64,000 bases of DNA from Butyrivibrio sp. Its GTDB lineage: Bacteria; Bacillota; Clostridia; Lachnospirales; Lachnospiraceae. Of this stretch, positions 45,435-53,507 are shown piece after piece; position 1 is the stretch's first letter; each line of letters starts with the position of its first letter. The notes under the pieces were generated by a model. It was not told the DNA's origin and made no database searches. It saw only the letters and a program-made list of their open reading frames with translations. The DNA lies in contig SVGB01000005.1 of assembly GCA_015056565.1 (NCBI GenBank), forward strand, positions 62,001-126,000, in the 5' to 3' direction. Position numbers and translations under genes: made by a program.

Positions 45435-45866
45435 TTGAAGATACTAGTTATTAACGGACCAAACTTAAATTTCCTTGGTATCAGGGAAAAAGCAGTTTAT
45501 GGTAATCAGGACTATGATTACCTCTGCAATATGATAAAGGACAAGGCAGCAGCTGACGGGGACGAGGTAGTTCTTTTTCAGTCCAACCACGAAGGCGCCA
45601 TCATCGACAGGCTTCAGGAAGCCTACAGCGACGGAACAGACGGGATCGTAATTAATCCCGGTGCCTACACTCACTACAGCTACGCCATCCACGACGCTCT
45701 AAAGAGCCTTGAAAACATCACCAAGGTCGAGATCCACATCTCGGACATTCAGTCCAGGGAAGAGTTCCGCAAGGTCTCAGTCACCGCCCCTGCCTGCCAC
45801 AAGCAGATTTACGGGCATGGACTTAATGGATATCTTGAGGCCATGGACTATATAAGGTCAAGGTAA
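45435..45866 (+). CDS. aroQ: 3-dehydroquinate dehydratase, type II
   Basis: 143 residues, the normal size of the type II dodecameric enzyme that dehydrates 3-dehydroquinate in the shikimate pathway. Motifs: INGPNLNFLGIRE (active loop Arg), INPGAYTHYSYAIHDAL and EIHISDIQSREEFR, with the catalytic Tyr in the N-terminal AVYG region. The start is TTG at 45435 with GGAGA seven bases upstream; no ATG is suitable. Confidence 0.93.
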   Translation: MKILVINGPNLNFLGIREKAVYGNQDYDYLCNMIKDKAAADGDEVVLFQSNHEGAIIDRLQEAYSDGTDGIVINPGAYTHYSYAIHDALKSLENITKVEIHISDIQSREEFRKVSVTAPACHKQIYGHGLNGYLEAMDYIRSR

Positions 45867-45905
45867 ACCTGCATCACATTTGTTGAATACCTGCAAGCAG
45901 CAAAA

Positions 45906-46015
45906 TAGGACCAGGAGGCAGTTTTTCCTCGTTTGGTCCGTAAAATTCCCACAAATAACACATGTTATCTTATAAAATTACGGACCAAAGAGGCATTTAT
46001 GCTTCTCTGGTCCTA
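45906..46015. repeat. 110-nt palindromic element, copy 1
   Basis: Outer arms TAGGACCAG/CTGGTCCTA; the pairing extends outward to 45902-45914 with 46007-46019. Inner arms TTTGGTCCGTAA (45932-45943) and TTACGGACCAAA (45978-45989) are perfect. The loop contains ATAAC/GTTAT. It aligns with copy 2 without gaps. Confidence 0.8.
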
Positions 46016-46064
46016 TTTTTATGTATTTTTCCAATCCTTCCTCATGGTTTCCAACCGTAAAAAG

Positions 46065-46174
46065 TAGGACTAAATGCAAGTTTTTTTCCATTTGGTATGA
46101 AAATGCCCCTGAAACCAGTTTTTTGTCCTTGAAAAATTACGTACCAAATGCACATTTTTTGCTGTTTGGTCCTA
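46065..46174. repeat. 110-nt palindromic element, copy 2
   Basis: Outer arms TAGGAC (46065-46070) and GTCCTA (46169-46174); inner arms CATTTGGTA (46089-46097) and TACCAAATG (46142-46150). Inner arms start and end at the same offsets as in copy 1, but the paired bases differ (GGTCC/GGACC there, GGTA/TACC here), so pairing is kept while sequence changes. Confidence 0.78.
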
Positions 46175-46442
46175 TGTATAAAAAGAGGCAACCAAAGAAT
46201 ACTTATCTTTGGGATAACAGTGATTCCTGCAGAATATAATATAAACAAGATCCTTGACAAAAAGGGCTACTGCGGATTCCTTCGCCTTCTTGCACTCCTT
46301 GGCGGAGAGATAGTAGATAAGTAATAGGATTGTTCATAATAATACCGGATATCATGGGTAAACTTCAGGATATCCGGTTGTTTTTTCTTTGGACTTATCA
46401 TGTATAATACTATAGATATAGCGTGCGGAGGCTGAAAGAGAT

Positions 46443-47507
46443 ATGAGCATTTGGGCTAGATTAGTAAATAGCTTAAGAAAAAAAGATGATAATAAATCGG
46501 AAGAAACAAAACCAGACTGGGTCAAAAGGGCAGAAGCAGAGTGCAAGATAAAATCGAAAGTGGAATTTAGAAAAGCTTGTCGCAAAGCTGGAATTCCTGA
46601 TGATTGGTTTTCATATACATATGATAAAAGTAAACCTGTATGTTTCGACGGAAACAGCGTCTATTATGGCGAATATGGCGCTACAAACTGCAGTGTTCCA
46701 ATGGCCATGTGGGATGTGGCCTATGAGCAGCTGATGAAATACAAGAACGAGTATGAGTGGAGACAATCTGAGCAATCTTTTAAGATAGACTGGGTGACAA
46801 TCAGGCACAAGTGGTGGATACCAGGTGCAGAATCTGATGAATATCCATATGTTAAAGTTACAACCAGCACTATGACAGATGAACCTGATAAAGAGCTACT
46901 TGCGGATGGTTGGCTGGACCCATGGTATGACCGCTATCAGGGATTGTATCAGTATCACAAGACGGTGGACATAAGGACTATTCTGGAGAGTATCAGCATA
47001 CGCTTTGAGAAAATGACAGATGATAGAGATGCAATGACTTTTGGCTTTAATGAGATGTATATGTCTGGCACCTATCGATATCCCATACCGGAGGATCTGT
47101 TGGAAGAGGCTGCTCACGTCGTGTATGATTTTAGAAACAAACAGCATGATTACCGTGGAGATCAGGTACCAGAACCGCTGCGAAGCAAGATTTTAGAACG
47201 GTTTGCTGACAGGATCCTGGAAGATGAGTATACTGCGCTAAGTGAGTTTAAAGAGACTCATCGAAAGGCTCTTTTCGCTGCAATAGATCCTGCACTTTCC
47301 AAAGAGGAGCAGCGGTCAGCTCTTGCAGATGCATCGAGACAGGCTATGAAAGACTGCCCTGCCAGTGACAACTATATGGATAGTCGAAGCAACACAGTGA
47401 TAGAAGAAAACTTTGAACTGGCATATGAAAAAGCTGGTCTTGAAAGAAAAAGAAGACCATCCGTCAAGGAAATAAACGATGTATTTGGTAATAAGAGGAC
47501 TGTATAA
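46443..47507 (+). CDS. Hypothetical protein (354 aa), orphan
   Basis: 354 residues, soluble, unusually rich in Trp and Tyr in the first half (DWVTIRHKWWIPGAESDEYP, GWLDPWYDRYQGLYQYHKT), more helical and charged in the second half. No signal, membrane helix or motif that I recognise. It has a usable AGAGAT ribosome region and stands alone between the palindromic elements and efp, with a terminator after it. Likely an accessory gene; function unknown. Confidence 0.7.
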   Translation: MSIWARLVNSLRKKDDNKSEETKPDWVKRAEAECKIKSKVEFRKACRKAGIPDDWFSYTYDKSKPVCFDGNSVYYGEYGATNCSVPMAMWDVAYEQLMKYKNEYEWRQSEQSFKIDWVTIRHKWWIPGAESDEYPYVKVTTSTMTDEPDKELLADGWLDPWYDRYQGLYQYHKTVDIRTILESISIRFEKMTDDRDAMTFGFNEMYMSGTYRYPIPEDLLEEAAHVVYDFRNKQHDYRGDQVPEPLRSKILERFADRILEDEYTALSEFKETHRKALFAAIDPALSKEEQRSALADASRQAMKDCPASDNYMDSRSNTVIEENFELAYEKAGLERKRRPSVKEINDVFGNKRTV

Positions 47508-47523
47508 AAATAGTGACCTGCCC

Positions 47524-47543
47524 AAAAAGGCAAAGCTTTTTTT
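47524..47543 (+). terminator. Terminator after the orphan gene
   Basis: AAAAAGGC and GCTTTTT pair with one bulged G around an AAA loop and run into seven T residues. Confidence 0.6.
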
Positions 47544-47552
47544 GAAAAATGG

Positions 47553-47581
47553 TTGAAAAATCTTGATTTATAGTTTAATAT
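47553..47581 (+). promoter_or_regulatory. Promoter of efp
   Basis: TTGAAA (47553-47558) and TAATAT (47576-47581) with a 17-base spacer, about 40 bases before the efp start. Confidence 0.65.
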
Positions 47582-47621
47582 TAGTTAGTTGTTTGATGTA
47601 ATGTAATTTAGGAGGATTTTT

Positions 47622-48179
47622 ATGATTTCTGCAAGTGATTTCAGAAATGGTGTTACCATCGAGATCGATGGCAACGTATGTCAGATTATTGAATTCCAGC
47701 ATGTTAAGCCTGGTAAGGGCGCTGCTTTCGTAAGAACCAAGCTCAAGGATATCATCAATGGCGGTGTTAAAGAGACAACATTCCGTCCTACTGAGAAGTT
47801 CCCTGCAGCAAGAATCGACAAGAAGGATATGCAGTATCTCTATCAGGATGGCGATATCTTCAACTTCATGGATTCAGAGACTTATGAGCAGATCGGTCTT
47901 ACTAAGGATCAGATCGGTGATTCCCTTAAGTTCGTTAAGGAGAATGAGACTTGTAAGGTTATGAGCTACAATGGAAGCGTATTCGCAGTTGAGCCACCTA
48001 TGTTCGTAGAGCTTACAATTTCTGAGACAGAGCCTGGATTCAAGGGCGACACAGCTACAGGTGCTACTAAGCCTGCAACTGTTGAGACTGGTGCTACAGT
48101 AGCAGTTCCTCTCTTCGTAAACGAGGGAGATGTTATCAAGATCGATACAAGAACTGGTGAGTACCTTTCAAGAGTTTGA
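47622..48179 (+). CDS. efp: Elongation factor P
   Basis: 185 residues, normal length. EF-P relieves ribosome stalling at polyproline stretches. Three beta-barrel domains are expected. The modification loop reads [10 protein letters not shown], with Lys32 at the position modified in related bacteria, and the C-terminal [17 protein letters not shown] is the family signature. It has its own promoter and a strong terminator, so is monocistronic. Confidence 0.97.
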   Translation: MISASDFRNGVTIEIDGNVCQIIEFQHVKPGKGAAFVRTKLKDIINGGVKETTFRPTEKFPAARIDKKDMQYLYQDGDIFNFMDSETYEQIGLTKDQIGDSLKFVKENETCKVMSYNGSVFAVEPPMFVELTISETEPGFKGDTATGATKPATVETGATVAVPLFVNEGDVIKIDTRTGEYLSRV

Positions 48180-48233
48180 TCTTATACGTAACCATATCTG
48201 ACGCGGTAAGTCATAGTATATAGAAACTTAAGC

Positions 48234-48276
48234 AAGACAATAGATTTTTCCACGGATAAGTCTATTGTCTTTTTTT
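48234..48276 (+). terminator. Terminator after efp
   Basis: Perfect 11-bp stem AAGACAATAGA/TCTATTGTCTT (48234-48244, 48261-48271) followed by a run of T residues. Confidence 0.9.
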
Positions 48277-48367
48277 GCGCTTTTTTAGGCGCTTTGGGGC
48301 GTTCATTATTTGCCCTTGGGGAGATGTCTTTTCACACATCAAAAAATGACTTAAGGAGAGAACAGAT

Positions 48368-49339
48368 ATGGATTTAAATAGAGTTAGTAATGAGGAATTA
48401 ATTAAAGAGATCAAAGGTGGTAATGGTAAGGACAAAAGAGATTACATGGGACTTACAGAGTTCTGCAGGACTGTTGCAGAGCTGGTAATTAGCTCCCTGG
48501 GAGATGGCTATAGGGCTGTTAATAAAGAGATCATCAAAAACAATGGTGTTGTTTATCATGCGCTTATCATAAGTGAGGAGGGTAAGAGCATTGCTCCTAC
48601 AATTTATCTTGATCAGTTTTACGAGATTTATAAAAACGGAATGCCTTTAAAGAATGTGGTCATGGATATTCTTGGAATGTACAGGAATTCCATGCCCAAA
48701 ACAGACCTTGATATGGACTTCTTTTTTGACTTTGCAAAGGTGTCGGACAAGCTCTTTTTCAAGGTGGTGAACTACGAGAAGAATAAGAAGAAGCTTGAAA
48801 ATGTGCCCTACAGAAAGCTCATGGACATGGCTATGGTGCCTCTTTGCAGGATGAAGAATGAAGAGCTTGGCGAAGGAGTCATCACTATAGATAACGATCA
48901 TCTAAAGAGCTGGGAAATTTCAGAGGATGAGCTGTGGGAGAACATCGGAGAGCACGCAGGCAGTGTTGCGCCACCTAAGATTACTGGGCTTGTGGACTTC
49001 CTTGAGCATATGGCAGGCCAGAAGCTTGATATGGGACCACTTTGCGGGATCAGGGTCGTGACAAACACATCAGGAAATCTTGGAGCAAGTGCTGCATTTT
49101 ATCCAGGTGTTCTTGAGGAACTTGCAGATGACATGGAGAGCGATCTTTACATAATCCCATCATCTGTCCACGAGACGCTGGTAATTCCCAATCCAGAGCT
49201 TGAGATGGATGTGGAAAGTCTAAAGGATATGATCCATGAGGTGAACAGCACTACGGTTTTGGAGGAAGAAGTTTTAAGCGACAACCTCTACCGATACGAC
49301 AGAGAGAGCGGAAGGCTATTTGTTGTGAAGGCTAGCTGA
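48368..49339 (+). CDS. DUF5688 family protein
   Basis: 323 residues, soluble. Features that match this Lachnospiraceae family are PTIYLDQFYEIYKNGMPLKN, the KLFFKVVNYEKNKKKLENVPYR segment with MDMAMVPLC, and the C-terminal YIIPSSVHETLVIPN. The family is expanded in gut and rumen Lachnospiraceae and has no known function. The gene is monocistronic with AGGAGAG before the ATG. Confidence 0.78.
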   Translation: MDLNRVSNEELIKEIKGGNGKDKRDYMGLTEFCRTVAELVISSLGDGYRAVNKEIIKNNGVVYHALIISEEGKSIAPTIYLDQFYEIYKNGMPLKNVVMDILGMYRNSMPKTDLDMDFFFDFAKVSDKLFFKVVNYEKNKKKLENVPYRKLMDMAMVPLCRMKNEELGEGVITIDNDHLKSWEISEDELWENIGEHAGSVAPPKITGLVDFLEHMAGQKLDMGPLCGIRVVTNTSGNLGASAAFYPGVLEELADDMESDLYIIPSSVHETLVIPNPELEMDVESLKDMIHEVNSTTVLEEEVLSDNLYRYDRESGRLFVVKAS

Positions 49340-49384
49340 TTGGCCGGATGGTACAGGCTAGGATGTTAAGCTAGGAAATTAAAA

Positions 49385-49418
49385 AGGGAATAAGCCAAAT
49401 GCTATTGGCTTATTCCCT
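49385..49418 (-). terminator. Terminator of the ribbon-helix-helix gene
   Basis: 14-bp stem AGGGAATAAGCCAA / TTGGCTTATTCCCT (49385-49398, 49405-49418). On the minus strand it is followed by TTTTTAATT. The stop codon of the minus-strand gene lies within the stem. Confidence 0.8.
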
Positions 49419-49715
49419 GGCAATATATGATAAGAAGTCGACTATATCTGAGTCGCTAATATTGTGGGATTTTAACCAGCTTATCATGTTGGTGATGAGC
49501 TTTGGCTCTAAATTTTGGCCTTCATTATCGAGTGATATCTGGTTGCCCACTGCATTAAGAACATATGCATTAACACTCATGTTTTTACTTTGAGCTTCTT
49601 TTTGCAGCAGCTCTTTTTGGGAAGGACTCATGCGCAGTTTGATCTCTGCCTTATTAGAGAGGTATTTCTTTATTGCCAACGCTTGGGATTTTGTATAATA
49701 GTTCTTTTTATCCAT
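49410..49715 (-). CDS. Ribbon-helix-helix (Arc/CopG-like) protein
   Basis: 101 residues. The middle (KAEIKLRMSPSQKELLQKEA, followed by SVNAYVLNAV) has the strand-helix-helix pattern of Arc/CopG DNA-binding proteins such as antitoxins. The C-terminal about 27 residues (ISWLKSHNISDSDIVDFL) form a separate helical motif that reappears in the divergent 41-residue protein. A strong AGGAGG (49724-49729) lies 8 bases before the ATG. No toxin gene is adjacent. Confidence 0.78.
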   Translation of the reverse strand: MDKKNYYTKSQALAIKKYLSNKAEIKLRMSPSQKELLQKEAQSKNMSVNAYVLNAVGNQISLDNEGQNLEPKLITNMISWLKSHNISDSDIVDFLSYIARE

Positions 49716-49826
49716 ATAGCAGCCCTCCTAGCCATATTATATAGTATTAGTTGATATATGGGAATATATAAAAATGTTAAAAACACAAGTGAAAATATAG
49801 TATATGTGTACATAGAAAGGAATAAT

Positions 49827-49952
49827 ATGCCAAAAACAGAAATTGTAAAGCTAATAGAGTGGCTTAGAGCACATGGCCACTCAGATAGTGAAATCATTGA
49901 TTGTATTGAATTTGTGGAATCAAATGAGAAATATCCTGAAGGCGACAGATGA
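49827..49952 (+). CDS. 41-aa protein sharing the C-terminal motif of the divergent RHH protein
   Basis: The start at 49827 (MPKTEIVKLIEWLRAHGHSD) is preferred because GAAAGG lies about 7 bases upstream. The protein is essentially only the motif IxWL[RK]xHxxSDS[ED]I[IV]Dx[IL] seen at the C-terminus of the divergent 101-residue RHH protein, without its DNA-binding part. It may bind the RHH protein or a shared partner. It ends 5 bases before the convergent acyltransferase gene. Small size keeps confidence moderate. Confidence 0.6.
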   Translation: MPKTEIVKLIEWLRAHGHSDSEIIDCIEFVESNEKYPEGDR

Positions 49953-49957
49953 GCTGG

Positions 49958-51103
49958 TCAACGATTTGAGATCAGGCCACCAACCCAGTTTTCTATTTTT
50001 TTGAGCAAAAGAGAAACTGGGAGAGCTGCGATGATCACACAAAGGATGTACAGAAATGGGCTTGAAACAGGGATTGGTGATGGTGCGATCCCTACAAAGT
50101 CATGGTCAAATACCTCAACCAGGATGCCATGGATGAGGTAGATCTCAAGGGTATATTTTCCAAGGAAGGCCAGAGTTTTGTTGCCTATCCTGATCTTCAT
50201 GCTAACAAGCAGTATAAGTGCAATAAACAAGTAAACACAGAGTATACGGGGCAATAGGCTTACAAGCTTGCACATTGTTCCGTAGGGAATGCTGTCATTA
50301 AAAAACCCAAAGCGATTTATAGTGAGCTTGGAAAACATGAACATAGGGACAATAAGGAACAGGTGAATAAGCAGATATCTGCCATAATTTCTTTTGACAT
50401 GAGAAATGATCTTCTCCTCGCTTCCAGCAAAGATCATTCCAAGGGGCATCATAAATACAGAGTCATACCACCACTCGCCTCTTAGGAAGTAGCTGTTGCG
50501 AGGAATAAACAGGCCAAGGATCATGTATGCAAGAACTATCACAGAAAAGATAACAGTAGCGGAACTGGCATCTTTTGCTCTTTTGAACACAAGATAGAAT
50601 ACTACATAAAACAGGATAAGTATCACAATGTACCAACTGTAGGGGCTGCAGTGCACAAGGCCTGACAGGTACAAAATGATAAGCTTTTTACCTATCTTTT
50701 CCCCAAGGGCAAGTCTTAGGGCAAAGAAAATAAGACCTGTCATATAGTACGCCACAAGGGGAGCAGTGAGCCTTTTTGACAGAAAGTGATCCAGGTATCC
50801 GGGTTTAGAGGTATAGCTCTTGTACAGGCCATAGCCATTAAAGAAAAAGAACACAGCAGTGAGAAGGAATCCCGCATTGACGAATGGGTCAAGACTGTGG
50901 GTTATGAGCTGTGGCAGATCCTGGCGCACATATATTTTTTGTGAGATATGGTGAAAGACAATGAGAAGTACGCACATTCCCTGAAGGGCCTTGGACTGTG
51001 ACAGTGACAAAAATCCATCGTTCCACTGGCCTCTTGAAGAGACAGCAGATCCATAGAACAGGATTATGGGAAGAATGATATATATCGAGAAAATAAGCTG
51101 CAT
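49958..51103 (-). CDS. Acyltransferase family 3 membrane protein
   Basis: 381 residues with about ten membrane helices. The start at 51103 (MQLIFSIYIILPIILF) is chosen because GGGAG lies 7 bases upstream and the longer frame would run into the tRNA gene. The segment LSQSKALQGMCVLLIVFHHIS carries the conserved His of the OafA/NodX-like family, and FFFNGYGLYKS and LAFLGKYTLEIYLIHG follow. Such proteins acylate (often acetylate) surface sugars using cytoplasmic acyl-CoA. Substrate unknown. Confidence 0.88.
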   Translation of the reverse strand: MQLIFSIYIILPIILFYGSAVSSRGQWNDGFLSLSQSKALQGMCVLLIVFHHISQKIYVRQDLPQLITHSLDPFVNAGFLLTAVFFFFNGYGLYKSYTSKPGYLDHFLSKRLTAPLVAYYMTGLIFFALRLALGEKIGKKLIILYLSGLVHCSPYSWYIVILILFYVVFYLVFKRAKDASSATVIFSVIVLAYMILGLFIPRNSYFLRGEWWYDSVFMMPLGMIFAGSEEKIISHVKRNYGRYLLIHLFLIVPMFMFSKLTINRFGFFNDSIPYGTMCKLVSLLPRILCVYLFIALILLVSMKIRIGNKTLAFLGKYTLEIYLIHGILVEVFDHDFVGIAPSPIPVSSPFLYILCVIIAALPVSLLLKKIENWVGGLISNR

Positions 51104-51173
51104 CAAAAACTCCCTGTAGGATATTGCCCTGACGTACTGCAGCTTAATTGCCACAGATGCAGGCAACAAAAAA

Positions 51174-51245
51174 TGCACCCGACTGGACTCGAACCAGCAA
51201 CAAAGGCGTCGGAGGCCTACGTTTTATCCATTAGACTACGGGTGC
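51174..51245 (-). tRNA. tRNA-Arg (anticodon CCG)
   Basis: On the minus strand the 72-nt sequence folds with acceptor stem GCACCCG/CGGGTGC, anticodon loop CTCCGAC (anticodon CCG, U33 and A37 present), T-arm CTGG-TTCGAGT-CCAG and discriminator A. CCA is not encoded. It lies between an acyltransferase gene and a HicAB module. Confidence 0.93.
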
Positions 51246-51336
51246 ACATACAACATTCATATTCTAGCACAAAAATTGACACATAAAAAGTTTAATGATA
51301 GTATGCAACTAGAAAGTAGTTGCAAAAGGACTAATT

Positions 51337-51594
51337 ATGCCAAAAAAGGAAGATTTGCTTAGAAAACTACTTAGTAAACCATCTCCAACGAACTTTACAA
51401 CACGAGAGCTTGATGCTCTGATGAGAAAGTGTGGTTGTAAGAAATTTGAAGGTGGAAGAGGATCAGGAATTGGCTATTATCATGAAGAAACAAAACGAAT
51501 TCTTCAGTTTGATGGCCCACATCCTGGTAATGAGTTATATAGATATCAAATTAAAATGATCATCAAGTTTTTAGGAGAGGTAGGTGAAATATAA
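51337..51594 (+). CDS. hicA: HicA family toxin
   Basis: 85 residues. HicA toxins are dsRBD-fold mRNA interferases. The C-terminal FDGPHPGNELYRYQIKMIIKF is typical of the HPGNEL subtype. The classical GSH motif is here GSG, so the catalytic His must be another one, if activity is kept. The last base of its stop codon is the first base of the hicB start, the normal toxin-antitoxin arrangement. Confidence 0.85.
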   Translation: MPKKEDLLRKLLSKPSPTNFTTRELDALMRKCGCKKFEGGRGSGIGYYHEETKRILQFDGPHPGNELYRYQIKMIIKFLGEVGEI

Positions 51595-51941
51595 TGATCA
51601 ATTCTTTAATGGAATATGAAGGATACCATGCAAAAATTGAATTTGATCAGGAAGATCAGATATTTGTTGGTCATGTTCTCGGGATAAATGATTCCATAAA
51701 TTTTCATGGCCATTCTGTACAGGAACTAACAATAGAGTTCCACAATTCTGTAAATAACTATGTTGATTATTGCGTTCAGATTGGGAAAAAGCCTGAAAGA
51801 GAGTTCAAAGGTTCTTTCAATGTTAGGATCAAACCTGAGCAGCATAAGAAAGTAGCTCTCCATGCTGCAAATGAAGGGATAACCATAAACCAGTTTGTGT
51901 CTAGAGCTATAGATGACGAACTGGCAATGTTAGAAGGATAA
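51594..51941 (+). CDS. hicB: HicB family antitoxin
   Basis: 115 residues. The N-terminal part (YEGYHAKIEFDQEDQIFVGHV) is the partially degraded RNase H-like HicB fold; the C-terminal NVRIKPEQHKKVALHAANEG and INQFVSRAIDDEL is a ribbon-helix-helix DNA-binding domain used for autoregulation. It neutralises HicA. The start overlaps the hicA stop by one base; an in-frame ATG five codons later is an alternative. Confidence 0.9.
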   Translation: MINSLMEYEGYHAKIEFDQEDQIFVGHVLGINDSINFHGHSVQELTIEFHNSVNNYVDYCVQIGKKPEREFKGSFNVRIKPEQHKKVALHAANEGITINQFVSRAIDDELAMLEG

Positions 51942-52054
51942 CCTACTTGCTGTTGAACACTCTAAGATGGTAAAAAACTTCTGACGTTATTTTATACTGT
52001 TCAGGAGACACATTACGAGCTGACTGAGGCCTGATTCAAAAGACCCCCGAAAAC

Positions 52055-52083
52055 TTGACTTGACCTGCCAATATATATAAAAT
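52055..52083 (+). promoter_or_regulatory. Promoter of the SH3-domain protein
   Basis: TTGACT (52055-52060) and TAAAAT (52078-52083) with a 17-base spacer, 38 bases before the start codon. Confidence 0.6.
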
Positions 52084-52120
52084 CAGAGTGTTGTATTATG
52101 ATTTCCAGAGGTTTATATAA

Positions 52121-53479
52121 ATGAAAAAGAAGAAAAATGACATAACAAATTGGCGCAATGAAAAGAAGGATATCTGGGCTATCCTTGGAGATAACAAGAA
52201 ATATCTTATGCCGGCAATATTGCTTGTAGCTGTTGCCATTACTGTAGTAGTAGCTATAAGTGCTAACAAAAGAGCTGCTCAGGTGGCACAGTCAACAGCA
52301 TCAACATCAGAGGTTTCTACCTATGAGATACCGGATGTAACAATGGAAGAAAATGCATATCCTGAAGTTAACGCACTGGTTGAGAAGTATTACAAAGCGT
52401 CAGCTGAGGGCGATGCAGATACATTGTCACAGATCTACAGAGGACTTGATGAGACTGAGATCCTTAAGTCAGTGGCAGCATCTGAGTATATTGAGAAGTT
52501 TGATAATATTACGGTTTATACCAAACCTGGTCCTGTAGAGGGAAGTTATGCAGCCTATGTTTACAATGAGGTCAAGCTTTACGACTATGATGGCTATTTA
52601 CCAGGTCTTGAGACTTTATACATCTGCACTGATGAAAATGGTGAGCTGTACTTTAACGGCGATATCGCAGATGCCAACGAGATAGATTACCTCAAGCAGA
52701 TCAATGTTCAGGCTGATGTAATAGACCTTAACAACAAGGTTGCATCCAGCTATAACGAAATGGTAAGCGCTGATGAGAAGCTTGCTGAGATCCTCACCAA
52801 GATGCGTGCAGCTCTTCAGGTATCAGTTGGTGAAGCTCTTGCTACATCAGAGGGAACATCAACAGAGGAAGAGGATGGTTCAGCTGAGGCTTCTGAGGAA
52901 GAGTCCACAGAACCAGAGGTTAAGACTGTAACTACAAGGACCATCAAGGCTACAGACGTTATCAATATCAGAAGCTCAGATTCCGAGACTGCAGACGTCC
53001 TTGATAAGACTGAGAAGGGCCAGGAGTTTAAGGAGCTTGAGGCACTTGCTAACGGCTGGAGCAAGATTGAATATAAGGGCAAGACAGCATACGTTAAGAC
53101 AGAGTTTTTTGACGTGGTATCAACAGAGACAGTTGAGGTTGATAATACAGAGGACGACAGTACACAGGATGCGACGGCAGAGAGTTCAGAAGCTGCCTCT
53201 GCTTCAAGTACTGAGGCTTCATCTGCTGCTTCAACAGCGTCATCAACAGCTTCATCTGCATCAAGCTCTTCATCCAAGGTTTCATCTGCTAAGACAGGCA
53301 AGATGACTGTTTCTGAGTCCGTCAAGTTCCGTAAGGAAGCGAGCACAGAGTCAGAAGCTCTTGCTACTATCTATGCAGGTTCTACTGTCAATGTAGTGGA
53401 GCAGTATGCAAACGGATGGGCTAAAATAGAGTATAATAAGAAGACAGGATATATTAAGTCAGAGTTTCTTAAAGAATAA
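52121..53479 (+). CDS. Membrane-anchored protein with two SH3b domains
   Basis: 452 residues. One membrane helix (about 29-49) after a short basic cytoplasmic tail; the rest is outside. A conserved alpha/beta region (about 70-220) precedes two bacterial SH3 domains: about 273-325 (VINIRSSDSETADVLDK with WSKIEYKGKTAYVKTEF) and about 395-452 (VKFRKEASTESEALATIY with WAKIEYNKKTGYIKSEF). The linker is rich in Ser, Ala and Thr. SH3b domains usually bind peptidoglycan peptides, so a cell-wall role is likely. The following genes include a wall hydrolase. Confidence 0.85.
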   Translation: MKKKKNDITNWRNEKKDIWAILGDNKKYLMPAILLVAVAITVVVAISANKRAAQVAQSTASTSEVSTYEIPDVTMEENAYPEVNALVEKYYKASAEGDADTLSQIYRGLDETEILKSVAASEYIEKFDNITVYTKPGPVEGSYAAYVYNEVKLYDYDGYLPGLETLYICTDENGELYFNGDIADANEIDYLKQINVQADVIDLNNKVASSYNEMVSADEKLAEILTKMRAALQVSVGEALATSEGTSTEEEDGSAEASEEESTEPEVKTVTTRTIKATDVINIRSSDSETADVLDKTEKGQEFKELEALANGWSKIEYKGKTAYVKTEFFDVVSTETVEVDNTEDDSTQDATAESSEAASASSTEASSAASTASSTASSASSSSSKVSSAKTGKMTVSESVKFRKEASTESEALATIYAGSTVNVVEQYANGWAKIEYNKKTGYIKSEFLKE

Positions 53480-53507
53480 AGAAATATCCAGGTAGGAGGG
53501 ACATTGT

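Larger units (their letters stand above)
45867..46442. other. 576-bp gene-free region with tandem palindromes
   Basis: AT-rich with no supported gene; the short frames here lie inside palindromes. Two 110-nt palindromic elements occupy 45906-46174. The remainder (46175-46442) has a short hairpin (ATATCCGG-type inverted repeat at about 46348-46377 with a T tract) that may act as a terminator, and a likely promoter for the next gene near 46400. Confidence 0.65.

Noticed and set aside
49758-49826. Longer start for the 41-residue protein
   Set aside because: The upstream part is AT-rich with no ribosome site; GAAAGG precedes the ATG at 49827.
51104-51178. N-terminal extension of the acyltransferase
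   Set aside because: It would run into the tRNA-Arg gene and lacks a ribosome site, whereas GGGAG precedes 51103.
52816-53346. Minus-strand 176-residue Ser/Val-rich frame opposite the SH3 protein
   Set aside because: It results from low-complexity Ser/Ala coding on the plus strand; no start context or family features.
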